DNA from: Sarcocystis neurona
Lineage: Eukaryota > Apicomplexa > Conoidasida > Eucoccidiorida > Sarcocystidae
Direction of reading: 5' to 3'
Length of the DNA: 64,000 nucleotides
Assembly (NCBI GenBank): GCA_000727475.1
Contig: KL647301.1
Location: 434,001-498,000 of the forward strand
Shown: positions 1 to 10,845 of the stretch, piece after piece
How positions within the stretch are numbered: the stretch's first letter is position 1
Layout: every line of letters begins with the position of its first letter
Notes under the pieces: model-generated
The model's input: the letters and a program-made list of their open reading frames with translations, nothing else
Databases searched by the model: none
Told to the model about the DNA's origin: nothing
Program-made: the position numbers and the translations under genes

Positions 1-82
1 TGTTGCGGAGTTATTCACTGCTGCTCCGTGGTTATTTACCGCTGCTCCGTACTTGTTTGCTGCTGCCGCAGCTGCTCCGAGG
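1..82 (+). repeat. 21-bp imperfect tandem repeat at window edge
   Basis: About three units of a 21-bp repeat (TTATTYACYGCTGCTCCGTRG-like) run up to the COX6B ATG. In the COX6B frame they read (x)LFTAAP repeats and are open to base 2. They may be 5' UTR or an N-terminal extension beginning outside the window. Confidence 0.5.
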
Positions 83-172
83 ATGGCAAGTAGCGGCGAG
101 CAGGGCCTAAGCGCGGCAAGCCGCTACCAGCGTGGGATCGAGGAACTGACGACGCAGAATCCGCACTCAGAC
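83..172 (+). CDS. COX6B: COX6B exon 1
   Basis: Encodes 30 residues, MASSGEQG... to ...QNPHSD. It ends in phase 0 at a consensus GTAAGA donor at 173. Confidence 0.75.
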
Positions 173-3100
173 GTAAGAAAATTTCTGCTGTCAACTGTTC
201 ATGGGAACATGCGTATTTTCACCACCGTAGATGTGCGTCCGTGGGTATATATGTGCATATATGTATGTAGGGTGTTTGGGTATATAGACGTGTACCATCT
301 GTAGCAGTGGTGGCGAGACGGGTGCGGGCTGGAGAGGCGGTGTGGAGTCTCCTCGTGGGGTGTACGTACACCCCGGGTCGCGAGCAGCACACAAGTAGCG
401 CGCTCGGTGTACGTACACGTCGTGACTGTGCTGCCGCTGCTGCACAGGCAGTGCTGTGGATCTCTCTGTATCTATCAGTGGAGACGTGTGTACGTGTATG
501 TTTCTTCCGTATGTATTTTATATAATTTCAGGCATATATACACGCTCCGACGCATGCGCACCTTCGTGGAGTGTACATACACCGCGGCTTACTGCTGCTG
601 CAAGGAGGGAAGGCGAAGAGCCGCTGCCGCCGTATCCTTCCCTTTTCGGTGCTGCTGCTTCTTCTTCGTTATTTGCTTCCCGACATTATGTGGACTTTAT
701 AGATACCTGTACGTGTGTGGATGTGTGTTTCCCTCCCTTGCATGTATATATTTCTGCATGTATCCATATACATACATATATATACATATAGAGAGAGAGA
801 GAGGGGAGGATGCACATGTGTGTGTGTGTGTATGTCTGTGTTGTATGTATGCGGGGGTGTGTATCTGCGTGGGCTTATGCATGCACATATATGTATATAT
901 TATATGTGTGGAGGGGTGTCTGAGGAGAGGATGTGTACGCTTGCGTGGAAAGGAAGTACGATTTTTTTTATATATGAGAAATACGAAGTTGCCTCCGTCT
1001 GTGGGTCGGGCTGCATGTACGTCCCGGCTGTTCTGCGGCAGCGCAGCATCTGCGTCTCACACATGAACATCTGCTGGGGGTATATATGCAGATATACACG
1101 TACACACATATTTCCATATACATGTATGTATGTAGGTCGGTGTGTCTGTGGTGGGCATCTTCTTTGGCATATGTGTTTATATAGAGATACACACATGCAC
1201 GCGTATGTAGATGTATTTATGTATGTGTGTGTGTTTCTGTGTGAATATGCTTGGGTATGTACATATATATGTGTGTGTATGTATATATATGCATATATAC
1301 ACACATATATACATACGTAGATTTACCTATGCATGTGTATGTGTATGTGTATGTGTGTGTATCTGTGCGTCTGTCTGGATATGCTTGGGTAAATGTATAT
1401 ACGTATGTATACGTATATACATACGTAGATGTATGTGGGTGTGCATGTTTGTCTCTGTATGCATGTTTTTGAATGTTTACACGTCGTACGTATATGTGCT
1501 GTGCTCGTATTCCCGTAAGATGTGCCCCCGGCTGCATTTCGCCTCCCTGCTGCTGCTGTTTCTACGTCTCCTCCGATATCTCACACTGCACCTGCTGGAC
1601 TGCCTGCTGCTGCTGCTGAATCCCCTCGTTCCGCTGCTGGGTCCTCTGCTGCTGCTGCTGCTGGGTCCTCTGCTGCTGCTGCTGGGTCCTCTGCTGCTTC
1701 TGCTGGGTCCTCTGCTGCTGTGTGTATTCTGTATGTATGTAATTGCGTTCTGATGTGACTACTCTCCATCCTTCCGCGTGCTGCTTCATTTTTCCTTGCT
1801 GCTGCTCGTGCTGTTGCTACGGCTCGCAAGATATCTGTCGTGCTGCGACGATACTGGGGCTGCTGCTGTCTCTCTGTGTATTTGTGCTGCTGCTGTTGCT
1901 GCAGGACCCGCGCTGCATGCAGAATAATCAGGCGAATAACTGCGCCCTGCGGTACGCTGTCTTCGCCCGGTGTGCGAAGGAGCTGGGAGATGACCACGCG
2001 AGATGCAAGTAGGTCCGCAAGGAGCAGCCGCCGCAGGGATCGGGCAGCCCAGGCAGCTGCTGCAGCGTGTGTACCGCCACCCCTTCTTGCAGCAACAGCA
2101 CCAGCACCAGCAGGAAGGAAGCAGCAGCACATGCAGCTGCTGCAGCAGATCGAACAGATACAGTAGCAGCAGCGGATGCAGCGCACGTGTCCAGGGGGAG
2201 CACAATCACAGCACACGTCCTGCAATAGCAGCAGCATGTGAGGCAGGGGCAGAGGCAGCACCAGGCCGAGCGAGGGGACGCGGATGGAACAGCAAATGCA
2301 GCAGCCCTGGGGAAGCCAGGAGGAAGTGCTGACGCCCTATGGAACTTCCCTACAACTGCAGCAGCAGCGAGTGTTGCGCGAGAGCAGAAGGTTGAGCAGC
2401 AGCTGAAACACCACACGGAAAGGCAGCCACAGACGCAGCAGCAGCAGCTACAGCTGCGACAGCGACAGCAGAGGAGGGCAGATGGCAGAACCGGACAGAG
2501 CAGCGGAGCAGCGGCAGCAGCGGAAGATGGGGGAAGTCATCACCCGCAGGGACGTCACGAGTCGAATGCTCCTCCAGCTGCTGATGCGATGAACGCTTCT
2601 TCTGCCACACACTGCTGCTGCTGCGGCTGAAAATCCGTCCGCGTGCAGACGTTGTCTATATTCATATTCGTGTGTCTGGATTGTACGTGTATCCTTAGAT
2701 ATATACCCGTATGTACAGATATGCATGCGTATACGTGCGTGTATATACGCACTTCTTCGTGGAAGTTATTCCTCTCTGTGCAAGTATTTATATATGGGGT
2801 TGACCACGTGTACATGCGGGAGTTGTCTGTATGTATGTGTGGGTTTACACGTATATACTTTTACCCAAATGTACACATATATACACGTGTACGTATATCG
2901 GTGTGTGCTGCTGCTGCTGCTCAGGTATCAGTTTTATAGGGCACAGGTTGCATGCGCGAACGAACAAATCGAGTTGTGGGAAGAGTACCGCAGCAAAGGT
3001 GAGGAGAGAAGTGGCAAGTCCAACAGCGACAGCAGCAACAGCAGCAGCAACAGGAGCAGCACAGAGGTATCACAGCAGCACGGACCACCCCAGAGCAGCA

Positions 3101-4897
3101 GAAGCAAGCGCGGCAACAGCAGCACCACTCGCGGCAGCACCCGCAAGAGCGCTGCTGCAGCGGGAGACGCAGCAGCAGGACATGCAGTAGCAGGTGGGGA
3201 GGCGCATGTGCGCTCCTTGGGAAGCAGCCCCGTTGGGGAAGAAAAGCGAAAGGCTTCTGGTAGTGGGACACCAAGGAAGTGTTGTCCGTCTGACGTTTTC
3301 TCCGAACCAAATATTGGCACTACGCAAGGCTGTATCTCATCAGTCGAATGGCTGCCTTTCGAGGTGACATTTGTGGAGTGCCCTAGCGTCTTAAGTACTG
3401 TGTGCAGGAACCAGTACAGCCTGTAGTCATGTACGTGTATATATGTGTATAGGATTGGGAACGCGCCCATGTAGATGTGTGGTCTATATATCCATGTGTG
3501 TGTGTATACGTCTATATATTTACTGTAGACATATATATATGTATACATATATGTATATACACACGTCTACGTACATAGACGTACGCACGGCTTCGTGAAA
3601 GTTTAGAACTCAGGGCACCCCGTACATGTGTATATATGGATGCAGGGTTGACCACGTACACCTTCATGTGTGTTGTCTATGTATATGCATGCGTGTGTAC
3701 AGGCATATATCTTTGCCCAGATATACATACATGTAGGTCTATATATTCGTGTGCACTTCTTCTTCGCGGAAGTTTAGAAAGATGCGTGAAGACGCATCTC
3801 TGCATAGAAAGGCGTCGGCAGCTGTAAATGCGTCGTCGTAGAGCGAAACGCATGTGTCGCGATGTCCTGCCAAGTAGTTCGGCGAGGGGGACAGACGGGC
3901 AGCCAAACAGAGAGGGAGCGTCTCTTTTTTTATATGAAGGCCGATTTGCTGTCGTACCGCAGTTTTCCTCCCCACCTGCTGCTGCGCCTCATGTGTTCCT
4001 CTTGTATATGTGCGTCTGCGCCTGCCCCGCCTGGTCGCTGTGTATCTGCAGGGCGCTGAGTCTGTCTCGTGTCACACGCGATCTTTCTGCATCCGTCTCT
4101 TCTCCTGCAGGATACGTCCTCCTTTTTTTTGTCGCCTCCCCTGGGGCTGGCTTGCTGCTGCAGATGTCGTTTCCATCCCCTGTGCGTTCCTCGTTAACTG
4201 CTTTTGCTGCAGTTCTTTTTCTCTCTGTGCCGCCCTCTGTGTGTGGGGTGCCTTCTCCACTGCGTTCGTGGAGCCACCCAAGGAGGCATGCGTGCCCGTG
4301 TGTGTGTGCATGTCCTTTGACTTGCGTGTTTGCCTCTGGCCACGCTGCCATGTCTGGAAGAGCTGCTACATATCTGTCGCAGGTCCCGCACGGTGGGGTT
4401 TTTTGCTGCGGCTGGAGGAGGAGAAGGAGGTGCCGTTCGCAGCAGCAGTTCCGCGCCCGAAGCAGCGCTGGTGGCAGAAATGCCTTCGTTCGACATTTGT
4501 TGCTCAGTCCGTCTCTGTGTCTCTCTGCTGTGTTGTAGGGGGATTACTAATAGCACGTGTCTGCGTATGTACACGCCTTATGGGTCTCTGTCTATCGTCG
4601 TCGTCTTTGTCTTACACTTTCGTTTATTGTGCATGCAAATCCCGCTGTAGAGCACGGAGGCACGTGTGTGGTCCTTCATATCTGTGCTACTGCATGTACT
4701 GTGCTCCTTTTGAGTCACGCATAGGATTCTCTCAATTGCCCTTCCATCGGTCGGTGTGTGCAAAATATACGTTCTTTCGATGCATGTGTGTGTGGGCCTT
4801 CGTGTGCTGCTGGGAAAATGCGTGTCTGGCCGCTTCGACAGGAAAGTGTCCGTTCGACATTCTCCCCGAGTACTCCACGAAGACTATGTACCAGTAA
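83..4897 (+). CDS. COX6B: Cytochrome c oxidase subunit VIb (COX6B), four exons
   Basis: Exons 83-172, 1905-2008, 2925-2998 and 4842-4897 join in compatible phases (0, 2, 1) at GT-AG sites to give 107 residues. The protein has Cys43-X9-Cys53 and Cys64-X10-Cys75, exactly the COX6B twin-cysteine spacing. A DPR-x-QNNQ-NNC lead-in precedes the first pair and an E-W-EEYRSKG segment follows the second, matching the family's WxDE..G tail. COX6B is a small intermembrane-space subunit of respiratory complex IV, imported by disulfide relay (family knowledge). Length is typical (80-110 aa). The start at 83 is the first ATG before the core. The frame stays open to the window edge with an LFTAAP-type repeat, so a longer N-terminus cannot be excluded. 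The C-terminal exon (KCPFDILPEYS...) lacks the usual GTFPG and rests on phase match and stop only. The introns are 1.7, 0.9 and 1.8 kb and full of microsatellites. Confidence 0.85.
173..1540. repeat. COX6B intron 1: TG/CA and TATATG microsatellite block
   Basis: Intronic stretch of interspersed (TG)n, TATATG and GTATGTA runs. It contains two exact GTGTACGTACAC palindromes (357-374 is an 18-bp perfect palindrome; 407-418) and one variant, GTGTACATACAC, at 571-582. No coding signal was seen. Confidence 0.6.
1541..1904. repeat. CTG-rich tract upstream of COX6B exon 2
   Basis: Dense CTG triplets with a short GGGTCCTCTGCTGCTGCT-type tandem repeat (about 1640-1720). The tract ends at the exon 2 acceptor. 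Its reverse complement would pair with the CAG tract on the other side of the exon. Confidence 0.6.
1905..2008 (+). CDS. COX6B: COX6B exon 2 (CX9C pair)
   Basis: The acceptor is ...CTGCTGTTGCTGCAG. The exon encodes DPRCMQNNQANNC followed by X9-Cys and the first Cys of the second pair. It ends in phase 2 at GTAGGT. It lies exactly between a CTG-rich tract upstream and a CAG-rich tract downstream. Confidence 0.85.
2010..2630. repeat. CAG-rich tract downstream of COX6B exon 2
   Basis: Dense CAG/GCA triplets inside intron 2. Open frames here are Gln/Ala/Ser/His-rich and are treated as repeat-driven. Confidence 0.6.
2640..3800. repeat. Diverged repeat units in COX6B introns 2 and 3
   Basis: Similar segments recur around 2740-2900, 3575-3600 and 3630-3775: GGTTGACCACGT, then a TGTATG block, then a CTTCG-GGAAGTT-like box. 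This suggests an old intron-resident repeat of roughly 100-150 bp. COX6B exon 3 lies between the copies. Confidence 0.4.
2925..2998 (+). CDS. COX6B: COX6B exon 3 (second Cys pair and W-EEYRSKG)
   Basis: The acceptor is ...CTGCTGCTGCTCAG and the donor is GTGAGG. The exon completes the Lys65 codon and encodes YQFYRAQVACANEQIELWEE and so on, aligning to the COX6B segment between the CX10C motif and the C-terminal Gly. A short CTG run precedes it and CAG repeats follow from about 3020. Confidence 0.85.
4842..4897 (+). CDS. COX6B: COX6B exon 4 (C-terminus), probable
   Basis: After acceptor TTCGACAG this exon supplies the two bases needed to finish the Gly90 codon. It then reads KCPFDILPEYSTKTMYQ and a TAA stop. 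The family is weakly conserved here, so support comes from phase, a short sensible tail and the stop. Confidence 0.6.
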
Positions 4898-4916
4898 AGG
4901 CCTGCCGCGCAGATGT

Positions 4917-5430
4917 ATGCAGCAGCGGCAGCAGCGTCGACCGCCGCAGGGTGCAGTCCTGCAACAGCAGCAGCAGTGCTGCAGCAGCAGCCGCGGCAGC
5001 AGCAGCAGTGCTGGAGCCGCGGAGCAGTCGGGACAACAGCAACAGTTGCTGTGGCGGCGGACGCAGCACCCGAGGGGGAACCGCGCTGCCGCACGAGCAC
5101 CAACACGAGCAGAAGCAACAGCAGGGTCGACAAGAAGAACTGCAACACTTCTTTTTCAGTAACTGTTGTTGAAGCGTACGACACAGCAGCAAGGAGGCGG
5201 CGACAACAGCAGAAAAGAAAGCGTAGCAGCAGCAGCAGAATAAGAAGAAGCGTAACCGCAGCAGGAGCTGCAGCAGTAGCGCGGCGAATACTGACGCATG
5301 GGCAGCAAGAGCTGGGCAACCACCGCATTGCTGCTGCGGCCGAAGCAGCTGCAGAAGGGATGGGTGCAGCGTCAACAGAGGCAATAGCAGCAGTTGCTGC
5401 AATGAAAGCAGCAGAACGGAGGCGAAGTGC
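4917..5430. repeat. CAG-rich tract after COX6B stop
   Basis: CAG/GCA triplet-rich DNA starting 20 bases after the COX6B stop, probably 3' UTR or intergenic. Both strands show long frames that look repeat-driven (Gln/Arg/Ala on +, Leu/Cys on -). Confidence 0.5.
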
Positions 5431-5998
5431 CTTGGCTATTTTCCCGGCAGTCGGCGCTGTTTTTACTCGAACATGTCTTGCCACGTGCCGTGTGTGGGCG
5501 CCCGCCCTGCGTCTCATAAACCTACAGACACACACGTATAAATAGCGAGTGTGCCTATGTACGTCTGTCGTTATATACGTACGGAGTAGGAGGAACGTAG
5601 ACGCACAGGCACGTATATATATATGTATATACGTAGGATAGCGAGAGACCGTTCTACGCGTCCCTATTTTCTAGAGGAAGGCAGCTGCATGATAATAGTA
5701 GAGAAACAGTGAAGACCTCTGGCCGTCTGCTGTACGTGAAGAGAGAGTGTATACAGCATATGTAGCTGGGAGAGACTGCGCAGCCACAAACGAGGGCCGT
5801 ACACACAGAATTCCACATGTAAGGACTTGCAAGTGTGTGTCGTTATATACTCATATAGGTATCCGTATGTGTTTGTTTACAAGTTAGCAGACATGTGCGT
5901 TCAGGAGAAGAAAAGATCTGCATTCGTGTACCACGGTAGACACGGCTTTTTTCGATAGACACGGGAAGAGTCCCCTGCCTGGCAATGGAGAAAGCGCA

Positions 5999-6445
5999 CT
6001 AAACTGTTTTCTCTACGAAAAGATGCATACATTTGGCGAGCCCATAAATCTTCTCGCACGCTTGCGGTAGAGAGAGACGCATACGCAACGGCGGAACAGC
6101 CGGGGACAAGGGATTGCTGCTCTCGGAAGCGTACCATCGAAGCTCTCCTGTCCACAGGCACCCCCAGAAGGTGCGCGTGTGTACACGTATATAACTATAT
6201 GTATGCATTTCTTGTATAGCACGTCCGTGGCGCTTGTCGTTTCCACAATGGCTGCATAAGACACTCCTCGTGTACGTGATGGCTTTTCCGCACATCAGGC
6301 ATACGGGTACTGATTTGTTCGAGAAGTGCGCGCCGAACCCCGGTGGATCGTGTACATCATCTTCTCGGCTGTGTCCCTTCTTTCTGTTGTCGGGCAGTCG
6401 CGTCCACTCGGCTGTGTTGACAAGAGTGGAGGAACTCTCTTCCAA
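5999..6445 (-). CDS. Candidate exon with zinc-ribbon-like cysteines
   Basis: A 148-codon frame starting ATG at 6445. Residues about 40-80 contain C-L-M-C ... C-S-H-C-G-N-D-K, a CxxC-X13-CxxC arrangement like a zinc ribbon. It recalls the CysA module at the C-terminus of B-family DNA polymerases, but no polymerase sequence lies upstream, so no function is assigned. The part after about residue 90 (TYSYIRVHTR) reads like microsatellite. A GTGGACAG acceptor near 6160 hints that the frame is broken by an intron. It may be a chance frame. Confidence 0.25.
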   Translation of the reverse strand: MEESSSTLVNTAEWTRLPDNRKKGHSREDDVHDPPGFGAHFSNKSVPVCLMCGKAITYTRSVLCSHCGNDKRHGRAIQEMHTYSYIRVHTRTFWGCLWTGELRWYASESSNPLSPAVPPLRMRLSLPQACEKIYGLAKCMHLFVEKTV

Positions 6446-7769
6446 GTCTTAGACACGCGTGCGAGTACGCACATGGCGATTAACGCACACGCACGTGCTT
6501 GTACGTGTACGTAGTCCCACATACGTGTGTGCACATAAGTACATGCACATACGAGTTCCGACAATCTAATTCTTCTTGACATGTGTACAGGGAGTCACCT
6601 GTCTATACACTTGCTCACATTTTGCTTCCCGTGCAGCCATATACACGCGTGTGTATACTTACATCAACGTACATACGTATGCATCCTTTTAGACATGTGT
6701 GCATTTATGTATATGTATGTACATGTACACGTATGCATACCTACGTTGATAAACGTAGGCACACATGTACGTGTCGGGCCGCAGACACGCAAGAGCACGA
6801 TATTCAGATCAATCCAGCACACAAGGATATCATCAGCTGCTGTAGAAGATGCCGTGCGCCTGCGCGCACGTACACGTCACACGCCTGCACGCCGAGGCTG
6901 TCGATTGAAAGAAGAGAGCACACTGGTGTGAATTTCCGTGCCAGGGTCGTGCTCCTGGCTCTCCACGTGCAGAAACCGTTGTATGGAGGCGTGCAGATAT
7001 CGCCGCGGTGCAGCTGCGTAAGGTCGGTTTCACCACGACAAACAATATAAGCCTACGGACAGCAGCCCCATAGTGATCTTTGTGCGTGCACAAGTCGACG
7101 TCGTCGCTCCGTAGTAGGGAACTGCGTGCGTATGGTATAGACACGTATATACACTGATGGCTTGCTTGCGGAATATTTTCTTCTGAGGCGATCGCGTACA
7201 AAGGAGACACCACAAAGCTCACACACTCAGAAGTGTATGTGCGTACTAGCAGCGTATGTTGAAAGCACATACGTGTACCGATGTGCGACGACTGTAGAGG
7301 ATGTCACGCTAAAGGCGTGTAAAGGAAGAGCCACAACGCAGCTGCGTAGAGCGACTCGACGCGTCAGTTTTCACCGGAAGGACACAAGGGCAAAGCAGCA
7401 GTGTATACACCAGTCTACCCGTGTAACCGTGTTCACACAAAAATGGTTTATATGCCTGCGTGCAAATACGTGTATACATCTTGTACAACTATGTGTACGA
7501 TAAGGATTTCTCGGTAGCAGCACACGTAAAAGGAAATCGGGCGGGCCAACTGCACACACACAACTGCTTTACAGCTTGCGCACGTTGCACTCCAGCACTT
7601 AGCTTTCAAGACTTTGACAATGAAGAAACAGGGGGCAACCGCTTTGCAAACCTAAACGTCCTCTATCCAACAAACAAACTGTTGAAACTCCCGAATATTG
7701 TTGACGGCCGATTAATAGGTTTTTTTCTTGAGGCAGTAATACGCGGAATAGACGCATAATCCGCTCGGT

Positions 7770-7872
7770 AAATGGTTGTATGCGTAACGAGTGCACAGCC
7801 GCCTGCCTACTTGGAAAGACGAGATCGGAAGGAGGAGCAAGAAGCACTTCTGTATGCAGAAGAGTTGAAGTA
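7770..7872 (+). CDS. Candidate terminal exon, charged helix
   Basis: A short frame starting ATG at about 7770 and ending in a stop at 7870-7872. It encodes PPAYLERRDRKEEQEALLYA plus five more residues. The strong amphipathic, charged composition looks like a real protein C-terminus. No family was recognised and no partner exon could be fixed. Confidence 0.22.
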
Positions 7873-9477
7873 GCACTTGGATGCGTACGTGTATAAAGGG
7901 AGGACATATGGCGCGTCGACATTGCGTGGAAGAACAGCGGGACGTGTCTGCATTACACGTGCGAGTGTATACGGTAAGAGGCCAGGTACACATGGGAATG
8001 AGAAGAAGGAAGAGCAGTCGATATGCACCCTGAGGCCCTACGCGTAGCTCCACCGTCTGTGCGTGTATATATTCTCTGCTGTCGACTAACACAAAGGTGT
8101 TCGTGCGTGCCCTGTGTTAACTAACAGATTTCATGTGCACATACGCACATACATATATATATTTGTAGGGTGAGTACCATTAATCACTGCACGTGCGTCT
8201 GCATCGTACAAGTCAAGCGTAGGCACGTACGCTTGCACGCAGGTAGGTGCAAGAAAAGCACGAATATATACACACATGTATGTCGTTTCGTGCACATTGC
8301 TAAAATGCGGGCAGGAAGTACCTGTAGGCCTGATAGAGCCACAAGATGTATTTTCAAGACTAGACTCTTTATGCGCTTACAACAGTCGACTGCAGCTGCG
8401 CCGTTCACAACTAGTTGCCTCATTTGGTATCGGGGTTCCCACAAAAGTTTTTCTAGTGTGGAGCACAGCTACGACAGCTGTATGCCCGGAAAAGGTATCG
8501 AACAAGTAACATTCCTATTAAGATTGCGGTGCAAGTGTAATACACTCACGTGGACAAACGTCCGGAGAAGCTGTCAGCGGAAGAAACTTAGAGAACATGG
8601 GAGCGGCGAGATTCTTTTTTGTGTGTTGAGAATAACTCTGCATTAAAAGTGGGACACTGGAGGAGCTGCAGCAGGAAAGTCTGCAGTGGACCTGCACGAC
8701 GGTGAGGGACCTGTGGTTAAACAGAGTATTTTGTCGTTTTCGCCGTGTAGATGTCTCAAGTGAGAACGATGAGCACCTCAGTGACTTGGACTGGCTGCTA
8801 GGACGATAATGTATGCTCGCGCTACATCGTCTTAATATCATTGAAAAAGCTTGCATTCTAATAGGTTCGAAAAATTTGTTCTGCTGCCTTGTACACATAT
8901 GCCTAAACACGTGTCCACAAGACCTGAGAGATCTTGTGAATGCAGAGACAACCGATTGGAGGCTTTCCAGCGAGATATGGTCAGCGTGCAGGTATGCTTG
9001 TTGCCTGCAACAGAGTACCCGCACGCTACAGCAGAGACAGAACGTTTCAAAGAAGCGGAACTCTTACTACGACATAGCTTTCAGTAGGACAGTTGCAGTG
9101 TTCTCAATGTATACGTGATGTTTACACGTACTATGCTAGTATGAATCTAACGAAAAAGATACGCACTGGGACAAACACACTGTCATACTTAAATTGCGGT
9201 AGGCTGGTTTAATTTGTTATTCGCAGTGAATGTGGACTCTTCCGTATGTGCATCAGTGTTCTCCCTGCCTTGCGGAGAACAGCTCAAGTTCTGTGCAAAG
9301 AGAGGTGTGTTTTTTAACCAGAAGCTGAGGCTTTTAGACTCGCCCAGTTCTCTGCACAGCCCATTCTTGTTCACTAGTCGGGCTTCGCGCTACCCATGCC
9401 TATAGAAGTTAGCTATACGCGACAGTTGTACGTAGTGGAATGACAACAGCGTGTGAGTACAGATAATGTTTGTTAGG

Positions 9478-9645
9478 TTAGAGCAATTTCACCAGAGAGG
9501 CGCAAAAGCGGTCCGCTGTGAAGAAAGCTGTATCCCTCCTCGGCTTCTTTTCGTGCATCTGCTTCTGATCACCGCCGTATCCCCATCTGTTTGTGTACGC
9601 ATTTAGTTTTTTTATGGCTTCAAAGCTGTTGGGATACCTCTCCAT
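9478..9645 (-). CDS. Candidate short exon, unknown
   Basis: Minus-strand frame starting ATG (MERYPNSFEAIKKLNAYTNR...) and running 55 codons to a stop. It has balanced amino-acid use and no repeat bias. No homology was recognised, and a chance open frame is a live alternative. Confidence 0.18.
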   Translation of the reverse strand: MERYPNSFEAIKKLNAYTNRWGYGGDQKQMHEKKPRRDTAFFTADRFCASLVKLL

Positions 9646-10845
9646 ACATCTACGTCCCTCGCTCTGTATGTGTATGTGTATCTCTACGTGCTTTGTTACA
9701 GTCAGTGAAGATACAGTGTCCATGGAGTCTCATTATACACCTGCACATGACCAACTCGGTGGCGTCTTCCATACATCTGCCAGAGAAGCAGCAACAGTAC
9801 CAAAAAGCGTTCGTCTCAATGTAGCTGTAGCAGAGTAATGTTGTATTTGTTCTACCGTCAGGAGAATTACCACTTGTAACATAAAATTGTTGCAACGAAG
9901 TCTGGAGAATTTGTCGTGTGTGCAAAGCAGTTGTCCGCGTTAGGAATATTTAGTGTCGTACCGATTCTACTGGTAAAGACGCAGTGACTGTCTAGTGTAG
10001 AGATTCGTATAGTGGCGTGAAGATATCCATCTGCGCTGAAAAAGGGTCACAGCAGAAAGCTGTAGTAGTAACACGTGGAACTATTACCGATAGCGTAGAG
10101 CGTTGGAATTGCAATGGGGTAAAATTTTAGCAAATAACGACAACGGAATCATCACCGTTGGAACCTGGAGCCTTTTTAACTCGCTGAAACAAGTTCCCAT
10201 GTGAAAAGGACAGCATGCTCCGTCTCAGCATCTCTACGTCAGATACTCGTCACAACGACGTGGAGGGGTACAGTAGTAGAAGGGAATGCCAACTGCGACA
10301 CAAGATATGTAATTGTGAGGCACACTACGTCAGTGGAACCGTGTAGGGCAGAGTACCAGCTCTGCGGAACTGCATGTAGAGAACGAAATCCGTTAGCACT
10401 ATTCTTTGAACTGTTTTATACTGACTCCATGTGTGAAGAGTATCATTCACAACCACCCCACAAAAGCGACCACTGTCACGTAGGTGTAATGTGACATATC
10501 ATCACAATATGACTTTCGTGAGTGTTCTCGCGGTAACATCATCGCATTACGTCATTACAGTAAAATAACTATACCTTCACTAGAAGAGCAAGACGACAGC
10601 ATACCATTGCATGTATAACAGTCGTATCAACTGGGATGCAGACATACGACATTCGCGTCCCGCGGAGGCTGTAAACGTTGCATAAAGAAATTGAGCCTGT
10701 GTATTACACAAGCTGCGTGCAAAAGAAAAACCGTCATTGTGACAGAGAGAATATGTCGCTTTTTGCGTCACTACACTATCAGCACTGATATGATCTAGGC
10801 AGTGTTAGTAAATTTTGTTCACAGGTTCACTTCTGATTTCCTTCT

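Noticed and set aside
8518..9118. Overlapping 168-, 101- and 78-codon frames on both strands
   Set aside because: Three mutually incompatible frames look equally protein-like, which shows that such stretches here cannot be trusted without transcripts.
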